From JBLHKW01 sp047618565 (GTDB taxonomy: Bacteria > Planctomycetota > UBA1135 > GCA-002686595), in contig JBLHKW010000087.1 of assembly GCA_047618565.1 (NCBI GenBank), positions 1 through 21,767 of the forward strand: a stretch of DNA of 21,767 bases, read 5' to 3'. A program made the position numbers and the translations under genes. The notes beneath the pieces are model-generated. The model had not been told where the DNA came from, did not search any database, and saw only the letters and a program-made list of their open reading frames with translations. Shown here piece after piece: positions 6,765 to 14,297 of the stretch (position 1 is the first letter of the stretch; each line of letters begins with the position of its first letter).

Positions 6765-7564
6765 CGTGATTCGTCGGTCGTGGTTGCGGGTGAGCGCCGA
6801 GGCGCTCGTCGAACATGAACAGCAAGCGCTTCCAGTGGAGGGGCAGAGCGCGCACCCGATAATGGCGCGCCCAGCGCTGGACCCCTGCGCATGCCGGAGA
6901 CTAACGCGGAGTCGCCGACGATGTAAACGGCGCCCATGCCGAGCACGTGGAGCGCCCCGCCTGAGGAGCCCACGGGGCCTACTCCTTTCCCCTCAGGGGC
7001 TGCCAGAGGCGCCTGGCGGGCTCGATAGTGATCTTGGAGCCGGCCGTGATCGCAGGAGGCAACCTGACAGCAGGTGACCCTCTGGCATGGCAGCGATTAC
7101 GAGGCTCTGTCTATAGGAAGCGACGCGGACCGAAATGCGTGACGTCGATGATAAGGCTGCCTCGATCCACTCGGGCAATTTCGGGAGGCCCGGTCACGAA
7201 CGCGCGGCCCCCCCCCGATCTGTGTCGACCGACGCGGCCTGAGGGGGCGTCCGGTCGAATCCGAGGTCAGGGTTCTGGTGGAGCGCGGGGGGGCGGGTAG
7301 ATCGAGCTTGGCGTGTAGTTGCGGCGGATCTCCGCGGACTGAAGCTCACATCTGCGGTGTGCGGAGCGTACTGGCGTCCCTTCGCCGGCAGCGAGGGCGG
7401 GACCGAGATCCGTCTGGCCCTTGCCAATCGAGCCCGCTGACGCAAGAATCTTCGGCCCTCAGACTGCGCCCGCGATCCGATCGCTCGTTTCCCGCGGGCC
7501 CAGACGCCGCTTCCAGTGCCGGCGGGCTGCCCCGCGCCCGCCTCCCTCGACACGCTTGGATGAC
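6765..7564. other. Approx. 800-bp intergenic region without a supported gene
   Basis: This divergent spacer between the metallopeptidase gene and the ABC operon must hold both promoters, but I see no convincing -35/-10 pair. Open frames here are short, Arg/Pro/Ser-rich and without recognisable motifs. It contains a C9 run (7206-7214), a G7 run (7287-7293) and small palindromes such as AAGCGCTT, CCAGCGCTGG and the near-palindrome CCCCTCAGGGG (6989-6999). A decayed gene or non-coding RNA cannot be excluded. Confidence 0.6.
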
Positions 7565-8518
7565 ATGATCGAGATCCGCAACCTCTCCAAACATTTCGGC
7601 CCGTTTCGCGCCGTCGACGACATCACCTTCAAGGTGGAGCGCGGCGAGGTGCTGGGTTTCCTCGGTCCCAACGGAGCCGGCAAGTCGACTACGATGAAGA
7701 TGGTCGCCGGGTTCCTTGCGCCCACATCGGGCACGGCGATCGTCTGTGGTCACGACGTGACGGCGGACCCCATGTCGGTCAAGGCAGCCATCGGCTATCT
7801 GCCGGAGGGCGCGCCGCTGTACCCGGACATGACGCCGCGCGCCCTGCTGGCCTTCGCGGCAGACCTGCGCGGCCTCGGCGCCACGAAACAGGCGCGCATC
7901 GATGACGTCGTGGAGCGCGTTCAACTCGCCGGCGTCATGAACCAGCGCATCGAGACCCTCTCGAAGGGCTTCAAGCGGCGCGTGGGCCTGGCACTCGCCA
8001 TCCTGCACGACCCGGACGTGCTGGTGCTCGACGAGCCGACCGATGGCCTGGACCCCAACCAGAAGCACGAGGTGCGCAAGCTCATCCGCGACATGGCACC
8101 GGGCAAGGTGATCGTGCTCTCGACCCACATCCTCGAGGAGGTCGAGTCCGTGTGCACGCGCGCGATCATCATCTCCCAGGGCAAGCTGTGCTTCGACGGC
8201 ACCCCCGAGACGCTGCGCAAGCGTTCGAGCTACCACAACGCTCTCTCCCTGAGCCTGAAGACCTCGACCGCCCCCGGGGCCGGCGACGCACTGGCTGGCC
8301 TGGGCGGAGTCGCGCGCGTCGCGATCGAAGGCGAGAGCGACGGCCTCACCCATTACACGCTCTTCCCGGAAGCATCCGCTTCGATCCTGCGCGAGGTGAG
8401 CGACCACGTCTACGGGCAGGGCTGGGAGGTCGAGCACCTGCACGTCAATCCGGGCCGCCTCGACGACGTCTTCCGAGACATCACTACCGGTTCCGCCACA
8501 GGCGCCAAGGTCAGCTGA
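7565..8518 (+). CDS. ABC transporter ATP-binding protein, GldA-like
   Basis: A 317-residue ATPase that should power the permease encoded directly downstream. The nucleotide-binding domain shows Walker A GPNGAGKST (34-42), a Q-loop-region segment GYLPEGAPLYPDMTP in which the usual glutamine is replaced (PEGAPLY), signature LSKGFKRRVGLALAIL, Walker B VLVLDEPTDGLDP and the H-loop STHILEE. The signature LSKGFKRR instead of LSGGQ is typical of the GldA/CcmA-like ABC-2 exporter group. The C-terminal 80-90 residues form the variable domain of such exporters. The ATG at 7565 begins MIEIRNLSKHFG, the family N-terminus; the frame is open for about 48 codons upstream but without homology. The stop TGA is followed immediately by the ATG of the next gene. 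The cargo is unknown. Confidence 0.93.
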   Translation: MIEIRNLSKHFGPFRAVDDITFKVERGEVLGFLGPNGAGKSTTMKMVAGFLAPTSGTAIVCGHDVTADPMSVKAAIGYLPEGAPLYPDMTPRALLAFAADLRGLGATKQARIDDVVERVQLAGVMNQRIETLSKGFKRRVGLALAILHDPDVLVLDEPTDGLDPNQKHEVRKLIRDMAPGKVIVLSTHILEEVESVCTRAIIISQGKLCFDGTPETLRKRSSYHNALSLSLKTSTAPGAGDALAGLGGVARVAIEGESDGLTHYTLFPEASASILREVSDHVYGQGWEVEHLHVNPGRLDDVFRDITTGSATGAKVS

Positions 8519-9253
8519 ATGAAGAACATCTGGATCGTCTTCAAGCGCGAGCTCAGCTCGTACTTCGCGACCCCGGTCGCGTACGTCTTCCTGGTCGTCT
8601 ACCTGATCCTCTCCGGGTACTTCACCTGGTACCTGGGTAGCTACTACAGCACCGGTCAGGCTGACCTGCAGGTCTTCTTCGGCTTCCACCCCTGGCTCTA
8701 CCTGGCGCTGATCCCGGCCATCTCGATGCGTCTATGGGCCGAGGAGCGGCGCGGCGGCACGATCGAGTGGCTGCTCACGATGCCGATCTCCATGGGGCAC
8801 GCGGTCACGGGCAAGTTTCTGGCAGCCTGGGCCTTCACTGCGGTGGCCCTGGGCCTGACATTCACCGAATGGTGGACCGTCGGCTACCTGGGCGACCCGG
8901 ATCACGGCGTCATCCTGGCCAGCTACCTCGGCAGCCTGCTGATGGCCGGCGGCTTCCTCGCCATCGGCTCCTGCATCTCGGCCCTGACCAAGAACCAGGT
9001 CATCGCCTTCGTGCTCAGCCTGGCGGCCTGCCTGCTGTTCATCCTGAGCGGCTTCCCGGGCGTGATCGACTTCGTCAGCGCCGTGGCACCCGAGATCGTG
9101 GTGGATGCCGTGCGCTCGTTCAGCTTCCTGACCCACTTCAACGGCATCACGCGCGGCGTCATCGAGCTGCGCGACCTGCTGTTCTTCTCATCCTTGATCG
9201 CGTTCTTCCTGTACGCCAACGCGGTCATCGTCGACCTCAAGAAAGCTGACTAG
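8519..9253 (+). CDS. ABC-2 type permease, GldF-like
   Basis: A 244-residue membrane protein, the permease partner of the ATPase upstream, from which it is separated by zero bases. The N-terminus has the typical cytoplasmic amphipathic start (FKRELSSYFATPVAYVF) leading into the first of about six membrane segments. The conserved cytoplasmic loop EERRGGTIEWLLTMPI (about 76-91) between TM2 and TM3 is the hallmark of the GldF/NatB-like ABC-2 family. The segment FNGITRGVIELRDLLFF before the last TM is also family-typical. The next gene begins 4 bp after the stop. In gliding Bacteroidetes GldF works with GldA and GldG, but homologues are widespread in non-gliding bacteria, so motility is not implied. 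Confidence 0.92.
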   Translation: MKNIWIVFKRELSSYFATPVAYVFLVVYLILSGYFTWYLGSYYSTGQADLQVFFGFHPWLYLALIPAISMRLWAEERRGGTIEWLLTMPISMGHAVTGKFLAAWAFTAVALGLTFTEWWTVGYLGDPDHGVILASYLGSLLMAGGFLAIGSCISALTKNQVIAFVLSLAACLLFILSGFPGVIDFVSAVAPEIVVDAVRSFSFLTHFNGITRGVIELRDLLFFSSLIAFFLYANAVIVDLKKAD

Positions 9254-9257
9254 CCCC

Positions 9258-11141
9258 ATGGACAAGAAGTTCATCTCCACGTCCGGGCTCCTGATCGCCT
9301 TCGTTCTGTTCGTTGCCGTCAACGTCCTGGGCAGCAGCGCCATGCGCTTCCTGCGCTGGGACCTGACCGAGGACAAGCTCTACACCCTGTCCGAGGGCAC
9401 GCGCAACATCCTCGCGGACCTCGAAGACCCGATCACCCTGCGCTTTTACTTCTCGAAGGACGTGGCCGAGGGCATCCCGCAGATCCAGGCCTACGCCCAG
9501 CGCATCCAGGAGATGCTCGAGGAGTACGCGGCCCTGTCCACGCAACTGGCGGTCGAGATCGTCGAGCCCGAGGCCTTCTCGGAGGCCGAGGACGACGCGG
9601 TCGGCTACGGCCTCCAGGGAGCGCGCATCCCCACCGGGGAACAGCTCTACATGGGCCTGGCCGGCACGAACAGCGTGGACGAGGTCGAGACCATCCCGTT
9701 CTTCGCCATGGCGCGCGAGGAGTTCATCGAATACGACCTGTCTCAGATCGTCTACAACCTGGCCAACCTCGAGCAGGATGTGATCGGCATCATGAGCAGC
9801 CTGCCCTTGCGGGGCTCGACGCCGAATCCCATGCAGCAACCGGCCCAACCCTGGGCCATCGTGCTGCAGCTCGAGAAACTGTTCGAGATCCGCTGGCTGG
9901 ACCCCGCGGGTACCGAGGACATTCCGGAGGACGTGACTGCACTGGTGCTCGTGCACCCCAAGCAGCTGTCCCCCGCGACCCAATTCGGGATCGACCAGTT
10001 CGTGTTGCGCGGCGGCAAGCTGCTGGCCTTCGTCGACCCGTTCTGTGAAGCCGAGGAGCTGCCCCCGGAAGCCCAGCAGAACCCCATGGCGGCCACCAAG
10101 GACTCCAACCTCGACGACCTCTTCCGGGCCTGGGGCCTGGAGATGGAATCGGGCAAGCTCGCGGGCTGCATGGACAGTGCCCAGCGCGTGCAGATGCGCG
10201 ATGGCAGCGGCATCAATTTCCCGGTCTGGCTGCAACTGACCGCTGACAACGTCAGCGCCGACGACTTCGTCACGGCCGAGTTGAAGTCGCTCGTGCTGCA
10301 CAGCGCGGGGCTGCTCAAGCCCATCGATGGCGCCTCCACCACCTTCGAGTCGCTGGTCAGCACCACCGATAACTCGATGTCGATCGAGTCCATGATGATG
10401 CAGTTCGGTCCTGACCCGCAGCGCATGGTGGACGACTTCGTCTCGCTGGGTCAGCCCTTGACCCTCGCCGCCCGTGTCTACGGCCCGGCGCGGACGGCCT
10501 TTCCGGACGGGAAGCCCATGCCGCTACCCATGCCCGGCGAGGACGCGCCGGAGCCCGCGCCGGAGCCCGCGCCGTTCCTGAGCGAGTCCACTGGACCGAT
10601 CAACGTGATCGCCATCGCGGACGTGGACCTGCTCGCGGACCGCGTGTGGGCCCAGATCTCGAACTTCCTCGGCCAGATGATGATCATCCCGCGTGCCGAC
10701 AACGGCACGTTCGTGACCAACTGCCTCGAGAACATGTGCGGCAGCAACGATCTCATCAGCCTGCGCAGCCGCGGTAGCTTCCACCGCCCCTTCGGCAAGA
10801 AGATCGAGCTGGAGCGCGCCGCCGACGAGCGCTTCCGCGCGAAGGAGCAGGAGCTAGAGGCCAAGCTGCAAGAGACCGAGACCCAGCTCGCCGAACTGCA
10901 GCAGGGCAAGGACGCGGCCAGCGCCCTGTTCCTGTCGCCGGAACAGGAAGCCGCCGTCAAGGGCTTCCGCGATGAGCAGCTCGCAACCCGCAAGGAACTG
11001 CGCGAGGTTCAGCACGGTCTGCGGCGGGACATCGAGTCACTCGGCTCGCGTCTCAAGTTCGTGAACGTGCTCGCCATCCCGCTCGTGATCCTGATCGGCG
11101 GCCTGGGCGTGTTCGCCCTGCGCAGCAGGAAGAGGAATTGA
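9258..11141 (+). CDS. GldG-like ABC transporter auxiliary protein
   Basis: A 627-residue protein with an N-terminal membrane segment (about 9-28, LLIAFVLFVAVNVLG), a large extracytoplasmic region and a C-terminal membrane segment (about 605-622) ending in RSRKRN. The first part, with FLRWDLTEDKLYTLSEGTR (31-49), is the signature start of the GldG/ABC_transp_aux family; the central part contains Rossmann-like strands such as ALVLVHPKQLSPATQ and GGKLLAFVDPF. A proline-rich hinge, encoded by a 12-bp repeat at 10545-10574, precedes the block FLSESTGPINVIAIADVDLLADRVW. A charged coiled coil (about 515-600) leads to the last membrane helix. Such proteins accompany GldA/GldF-type ABC transporters; their biochemical role is poorly defined. 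Confidence 0.9.
   Translation: MDKKFISTSGLLIAFVLFVAVNVLGSSAMRFLRWDLTEDKLYTLSEGTRNILADLEDPITLRFYFSKDVAEGIPQIQAYAQRIQEMLEEYAALSTQLAVEIVEPEAFSEAEDDAVGYGLQGARIPTGEQLYMGLAGTNSVDEVETIPFFAMAREEFIEYDLSQIVYNLANLEQDVIGIMSSLPLRGSTPNPMQQPAQPWAIVLQLEKLFEIRWLDPAGTEDIPEDVTALVLVHPKQLSPATQFGIDQFVLRGGKLLAFVDPFCEAEELPPEAQQNPMAATKDSNLDDLFRAWGLEMESGKLAGCMDSAQRVQMRDGSGINFPVWLQLTADNVSADDFVTAELKSLVLHSAGLLKPIDGASTTFESLVSTTDNSMSIESMMMQFGPDPQRMVDDFVSLGQPLTLAARVYGPARTAFPDGKPMPLPMPGEDAPEPAPEPAPFLSESTGPINVIAIADVDLLADRVWAQISNFLGQMMIIPRADNGTFVTNCLENMCGSNDLISLRSRGSFHRPFGKKIELERAADERFRAKEQELEAKLQETETQLAELQQGKDAASALFLSPEQEAAVKGFRDEQLATRKELREVQHGLRRDIESLGSRLKFVNVLAIPLVILIGGLGVFALRSRKRN
10545..10574 (+). repeat. 12-bp tandem repeat, 2.5 copies, within the GldG-like gene
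   Basis: The unit gcgccggagccc occurs at 10545-10556 and 10557-10568, then half a copy to 10574. It encodes a Pro-Glu-Ala hinge (APEPAPEPAP) and keeps the reading frame. Confidence 0.8.
11131..11136 (+). promoter_or_regulatory. Ribosome binding site deciding the DUF4340 start
   Basis: AGAGGA lies 7 bp before the ATG at 11144 and overlaps the end of the GldG-like gene. It favours this ATG over the in-frame TTG at 11138, which lies only 1 bp from the site. Confidence 0.7.
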
Positions 11142-11143
11142 CC

Positions 11144-12457
11144 ATGAATACACGCTCCATCGGCATCCTTGCCGTCGTGACCGCCGTGACCGTGACGCTC
11201 GGGGTGCTCTCCTCGCGCAAGCGCTCCGAACTCTCGTCCGTCGCGGCTCGGGACCAGGTGCTCGTGCCAGAATTCGGGCCGCACATCAACGAGGTCGCTC
11301 AGGTCCAGATCGAAAGCGCCGAGGGCCTCTTCACGATCGCGAGCAAGGCAGGCACCTGGGGCATGCTCGAGAAGGCAGGCTATCCGGTCGATCAGGGAAT
11401 GGTGCGCAGCCTGCTCTTCGCGCTGAAGGACGCCGCCGTCCTCGAAACCAAGACCTCCAAAGCAGCCCTGTATCCGAAGCTCGGAGTCGAGGGCATCGAG
11501 ATCGCCGACTCGCCCTCCATTCAGGTGACCGTGAGTACTGCGGACGGCACGAAGCTTGCCGCCGTGGTCGTCGGCAAGCGCGGAGCGAGCCAGTCGCGGG
11601 AGACCTATTACGTGCGCCGCATGGATGAGGCCCCGTCATTCCTGGTCGAGGCCGACCTGGCCATCGACACCAGTGACAGCGCCTGGCTCGACAAGCAGAT
11701 CGTCGACCTGGCCCGCGAACGGGTGAGCGCGATCGAGATCCAACACACCGGCGGTGAGCGCGTCTTCGCCCACAAGGCCGACGAAGCTGCGACCGATTTC
11801 CAGCTGAACGGCATCCCCGCGGGCAAGGAGCTGCGCTACGCCGGTGCCCCCGGAAGCCTGGCCACCGGCCTCGCGCGACTCGAGATGGAAGATGTGCGCT
11901 CGGCCGCGGACGTGACCCTTCCGGAGCAGTCCCTGGCGGTTGCGACCTTCTGGACCTTCGACGGCCTGAAGGTGAGCGCGACGCTCTTTGAGGTCGACGA
12001 GGAACTGCTCGCCACGTTCACCGCCGAGTACGACGCCGAGGGACCTGACGTCAACGCGTTCCAGGGCGAGGGCGCCCTCGTGGACGACGCCATGGCGATG
12101 CCCGACGGCGCGCAGAGCGACGACGAGACGCCGGTCGACGCCACGACCAGCGCCCAGGTCCAGAGCGAAGCCCAGTCTCTGGCGACGAAAACCGCGGCCT
12201 GGGTCTACGTCCTCCCTAGCTGGAAGAAGTCGAACCTGGCCAAGACCATGGAGGAGCTCACCAAGGACCTCCCGCCGCCGCCCGCGCCAGAAGAGCCAGA
12301 AGAGCCAGAAGAGCCAGAAGAGCCAGAAGAGACAGAAGCTGCAGACGACGCAGACGACGCAGACGACGCCGCAGCCCCCACCACGGACGCCGCGGCGCCC
12401 GCCCACGGGACGGATGACGGCCACGGCCACGACCACGGCGACGAAGACGGACACTGA
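11144..12457 (+). CDS. DUF4340 domain protein with acidic/histidine-rich tail
   Basis: A 437-residue protein. A single N-terminal membrane segment (about 5-20, IGILAVVTAVTVTLGVL) is followed by a DUF4340-type extracytoplasmic region: repeats of small beta modules such as WGMLEKAGYPVDQGMVRSLL with the conserved pattern of a lysine-rich loop, then VVVGKRGASQSRETYYVRR. DUF4340 genes commonly follow gldG-like genes, which supports the call. The last 75 residues are low-complexity: a PEE repeat, an ADD repeat and a His/Asp/Gly-rich end (GHGHDHGDEDGH) that could bind metal. The ATG at 11144 has the ribosome site AGAGGA 7 bp upstream and starts 2 bp after the previous stop. Its last 44 bases overlap the next gene. 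Confidence 0.88.
   Translation: MNTRSIGILAVVTAVTVTLGVLSSRKRSELSSVAARDQVLVPEFGPHINEVAQVQIESAEGLFTIASKAGTWGMLEKAGYPVDQGMVRSLLFALKDAAVLETKTSKAALYPKLGVEGIEIADSPSIQVTVSTADGTKLAAVVVGKRGASQSRETYYVRRMDEAPSFLVEADLAIDTSDSAWLDKQIVDLARERVSAIEIQHTGGERVFAHKADEAATDFQLNGIPAGKELRYAGAPGSLATGLARLEMEDVRSAADVTLPEQSLAVATFWTFDGLKVSATLFEVDEELLATFTAEYDAEGPDVNAFQGEGALVDDAMAMPDGAQSDDETPVDATTSAQVQSEAQSLATKTAAWVYVLPSWKKSNLAKTMEELTKDLPPPPAPEEPEEPEEPEEPEETEAADDADDADDAAAPTTDAAAPAHGTDDGHGHDHGDEDGH
12288..12368 (+). repeat. Two adjacent 9-bp tandem repeats in the DUF4340 gene
   Basis: Four perfect copies of cagaagagc (12288-12323) plus two degenerate copies (to 12341) are followed directly by three perfect copies of cagacgacg (12342-12368). 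They encode Glu-Glu-Pro and Asp-Asp-Ala repeats. Units are multiples of three, so copy-number change would alter tail length without frameshift. Confidence 0.9.
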
Positions 12458-13796
12458 CCCCACGCTCCGCGCGGCGGAGCGTTCGACGATCTCCCTGCGC
12501 GGGGTCCTCTCCCTGTGGTGGCCCCTGGCGGGTAGCTGGCTGCTGATGGGCGCCGACCTGCCCATGTTCACCGCAGCGGTGGCGCGCATGCCCGATCCGG
12601 AGATCAACCTGGCCGCCTTCGGCTCCCTGGTGTTCCCGGTCTCCCTGCTGATCGAAGCGCCGATCATCATGTTGCTGGCGGCCTCCACCGCCCTCACCAC
12701 CGACAGGGAAGCCTACGCCAAGCTTCGCCGCTTCACCCACATGGCAGGTGCCGCGCTGACGCTCCTGCATGTACTGGTCGCGTTCACCGGGCTCTTCGAC
12801 TGGGTCGCCTGCGACGTGATCGGTGTGCCCGCCGAGGTGGTCGAGCCCGCTCGCGCCGGGATGCGCATCATGACCCCCTGGACCTGGGCTATCGCCTCGA
12901 GACGCTTCCAGCAGGGAGTGCTCATCCGCTACGGGCAGTCGCGCACCGTCGCGGCCGGCACCCTCGCGCGTCTGGCGGCCAACATCATTGTGCTGTGGGT
13001 CGGTTTCAGCAGCGGACGCCTGTCGGGCATCGTGGTTGGCTGTAGCGCCATCATCGCCGGTGTGCTGGCCGAGGCTGCCTTCGTCGCGTGGCGCACAGCA
13101 CCCGTGGTCGCAGGCCACATTCCGCACAGGGGCGATAGCGCCGAGGATTCTACGCCGCTCACGCGCGCCTCCTTCCTCGGTTTCTACACCCCGCTGGCGA
13201 TGACCCCGTTCCTGACACTCGCCGCGCAACCCCTCGGTGCGGCCGCCATGGCGCGCATGCCCCTCGCGCTGGCTTCCCTCGCCGCATGGCCCGCTGTACA
13301 CGGCCTGGTCTTCCTGATGCGCAGCCTCGGCATCGCGCACAACGAGGTCGTGGTGACCCTGATCGGTCGCCCCGGCGCCCTGGCGAGCCTGCGGCGCTTC
13401 CAGTGGATCCTGATCGCGGCCGTCACCGTCCTGTTGCTCACCGTCGCGCTGACCCCAGTCTCCGGTGTATGGTTCGCAAAGGTCTCGGGTCTATCGCCGG
13501 ACCTGGTAGCCCTGTCGCGGAGCACGCTCATCTTCGCCATCGCCCTGCCCGGCTGCAGTGTCCTCCACAGCTGGTACCAGGGAGTGCTGCTTAACGCGAG
13601 CCACTCGCGCCCCATCACCGAGGCGGTCGCCATCTCACTCGCCGTCACCACGGGCGTCTTCGCCCTCGGCACCTACCTGAACTCCACAGCGGGTATCCAC
13701 TTCGCATTGCTCGGACTCAGCGCCGGTGCACTAGCCCAGGCGGCCTGGCTCGCGTATCGGGCCCGGCCTGCACTGCTGGCGCTCCGGACGAAATGA
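12414..13796 (+). CDS. Polytopic membrane protein, ANKH/MATE-like exporter family
   Basis: A 460-residue protein with roughly 10-12 membrane segments. Conserved-looking blocks near the N-terminus include LSLWWPLAGSWLLMGADLP, ARMPDPEINLAAFG and LIEAPIIMLLAASTAL-TDREAYAKLRRF, a pattern I associate with prokaryotic relatives of the progressive-ankylosis (ANKH)/MATE flippase fold. Family placement is from memory and moderate; substrate unknown. The only ATG that covers the first helix is 12414, inside the DUF4340 gene (44-nt overlap), implying translational coupling; residues 2-16 are a Thr/Ala-rich run forced by the His-Asp codons of the other frame. No in-frame GTG or TTG lies between this ATG and the first helix. 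It closes the ABC operon, and its stop is 3 bp from the stop of the converging sugar operon. Confidence 0.72.
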   Translation: MTATATTTATKTDTDPTLRAAERSTISLRGVLSLWWPLAGSWLLMGADLPMFTAAVARMPDPEINLAAFGSLVFPVSLLIEAPIIMLLAASTALTTDREAYAKLRRFTHMAGAALTLLHVLVAFTGLFDWVACDVIGVPAEVVEPARAGMRIMTPWTWAIASRRFQQGVLIRYGQSRTVAAGTLARLAANIIVLWVGFSSGRLSGIVVGCSAIIAGVLAEAAFVAWRTAPVVAGHIPHRGDSAEDSTPLTRASFLGFYTPLAMTPFLTLAAQPLGAAAMARMPLALASLAAWPAVHGLVFLMRSLGIAHNEVVVTLIGRPGALASLRRFQWILIAAVTVLLLTVALTPVSGVWFAKVSGLSPDLVALSRSTLIFAIALPGCSVLHSWYQGVLLNASHSRPITEAVAISLAVTTGVFALGTYLNSTAGIHFALLGLSAGALAQAAWLAYRARPALLALRTK

Positions 13797-13799
13797 GCG

Positions 13800-14297
13800 T
13801 CAGTCCGCGCCTGCAGCTCGGATCTGCTCGACGACCTTGACCGTGACCTCGTTCGGGATCGGGAAGCTCATGCTGTAGTGCGCGATCTTCCATTCTCCCG
13901 CGGATCGCACCAGCACCCCGGTTCCGCGTAGATCCCCGTACTTTGCGTTCCGCAGGCGCTCGTCGATCCATACGGTCCGTCCGTCGCTGGAGAAACGCAA
14001 GTGGCGGTCGTGCGCCTCGTACTCCCAGCCGTCTCCCTTGGAGAAGTGCGGTGCGGCGTACGCACGAAACTCCTCCACCGTCCAGCGCTCCGTCGCATCG
14101 GTGCCCATGAAAACCGCGTCCGCGGTGAAGGCCCCGAAGTAACGCGCGCCGTCCGCGCGCGCGGCGGCTCGGTGCCAGTCGTCGAGCACGCGCTCGACGG
14201 TCGGGCTCTCGAGCAATCCGGGTGAGGTGGTGATGCAGCCCGCGCTGAAGACCAGCGGGATCGCGGACAGCAGAGCGATGCAGGTGCGGAGGCTCAT
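13800..14297 (-). CDS. NTF2/SnoaL-like (DUF4440-type) lipoprotein
   Basis: A 165-residue protein with a signal sequence (MSLRTCIALLSAIPLVF) and lipobox SAGC (Cys21). The mature part fits the NTF2-like cystatin-fold: a first helix pair (VERVLDDWHRAAARADGARY), the strand FTADAVFMGTDATERWTVEEFRAY typical of SnoaL_3/DUF4440 proteins, then GWEYEAHDRHLRFS, TGVLVRSAGEWKIAHYSMSF. The family includes small-molecule isomerases, hydratases and non-catalytic binding proteins; no catalytic residue can be assigned here. The ATG overlaps the TGA of the upstream gene (ATGA), so it is translationally coupled and belongs to the sugar operon as its last gene. An envelope-side role in handling the sugar product is an inference. 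Confidence 0.82.
   Translation of the reverse strand: MSLRTCIALLSAIPLVFSAGCITTSPGLLESPTVERVLDDWHRAAARADGARYFGAFTADAVFMGTDATERWTVEEFRAYAAPHFSKGDGWEYEAHDRHLRFSSDGRTVWIDERLRNAKYGDLRGTGVLVRSAGEWKIAHYSMSFPIPNEVTVKVVEQIRAAGAD

Noticed and set aside
5649..6818. 389-codon plus-strand frame opposite the HELTHALDDQ peptidase
   Set aside because: The minus strand has a signal peptide and zinc motif; the plus-strand frame has neither.
6986..6999. cccctcagggg near-palindrome as a terminator of the 6765-7564 spacer
   Set aside because: The stem is only 5 bp with a 1-nt centre and no T run.
7421..7564. Longer ABC ATPase start 48 codons upstream
   Set aside because: The family N-terminus is MIEIRNLSK; the upstream codons are Arg/Pro-rich and non-conserved.
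7346..8689. 447-codon minus-strand frame opposite the ABC ATPase
   Set aside because: Antisense of a gene with all ABC motifs; no motif of its own.
12288..12368. CRISPR-like array
   Set aside because: Units are contiguous 9-bp coding repeats without spacers.
11988..12413. Longer start of the exporter gene, deep inside the DUF4340 gene
   Set aside because: That part encodes a Ser/Arg/Thr-rich shadow of the DUF4340 frame; the ATG at 12414 is the first that fits a membrane protein.
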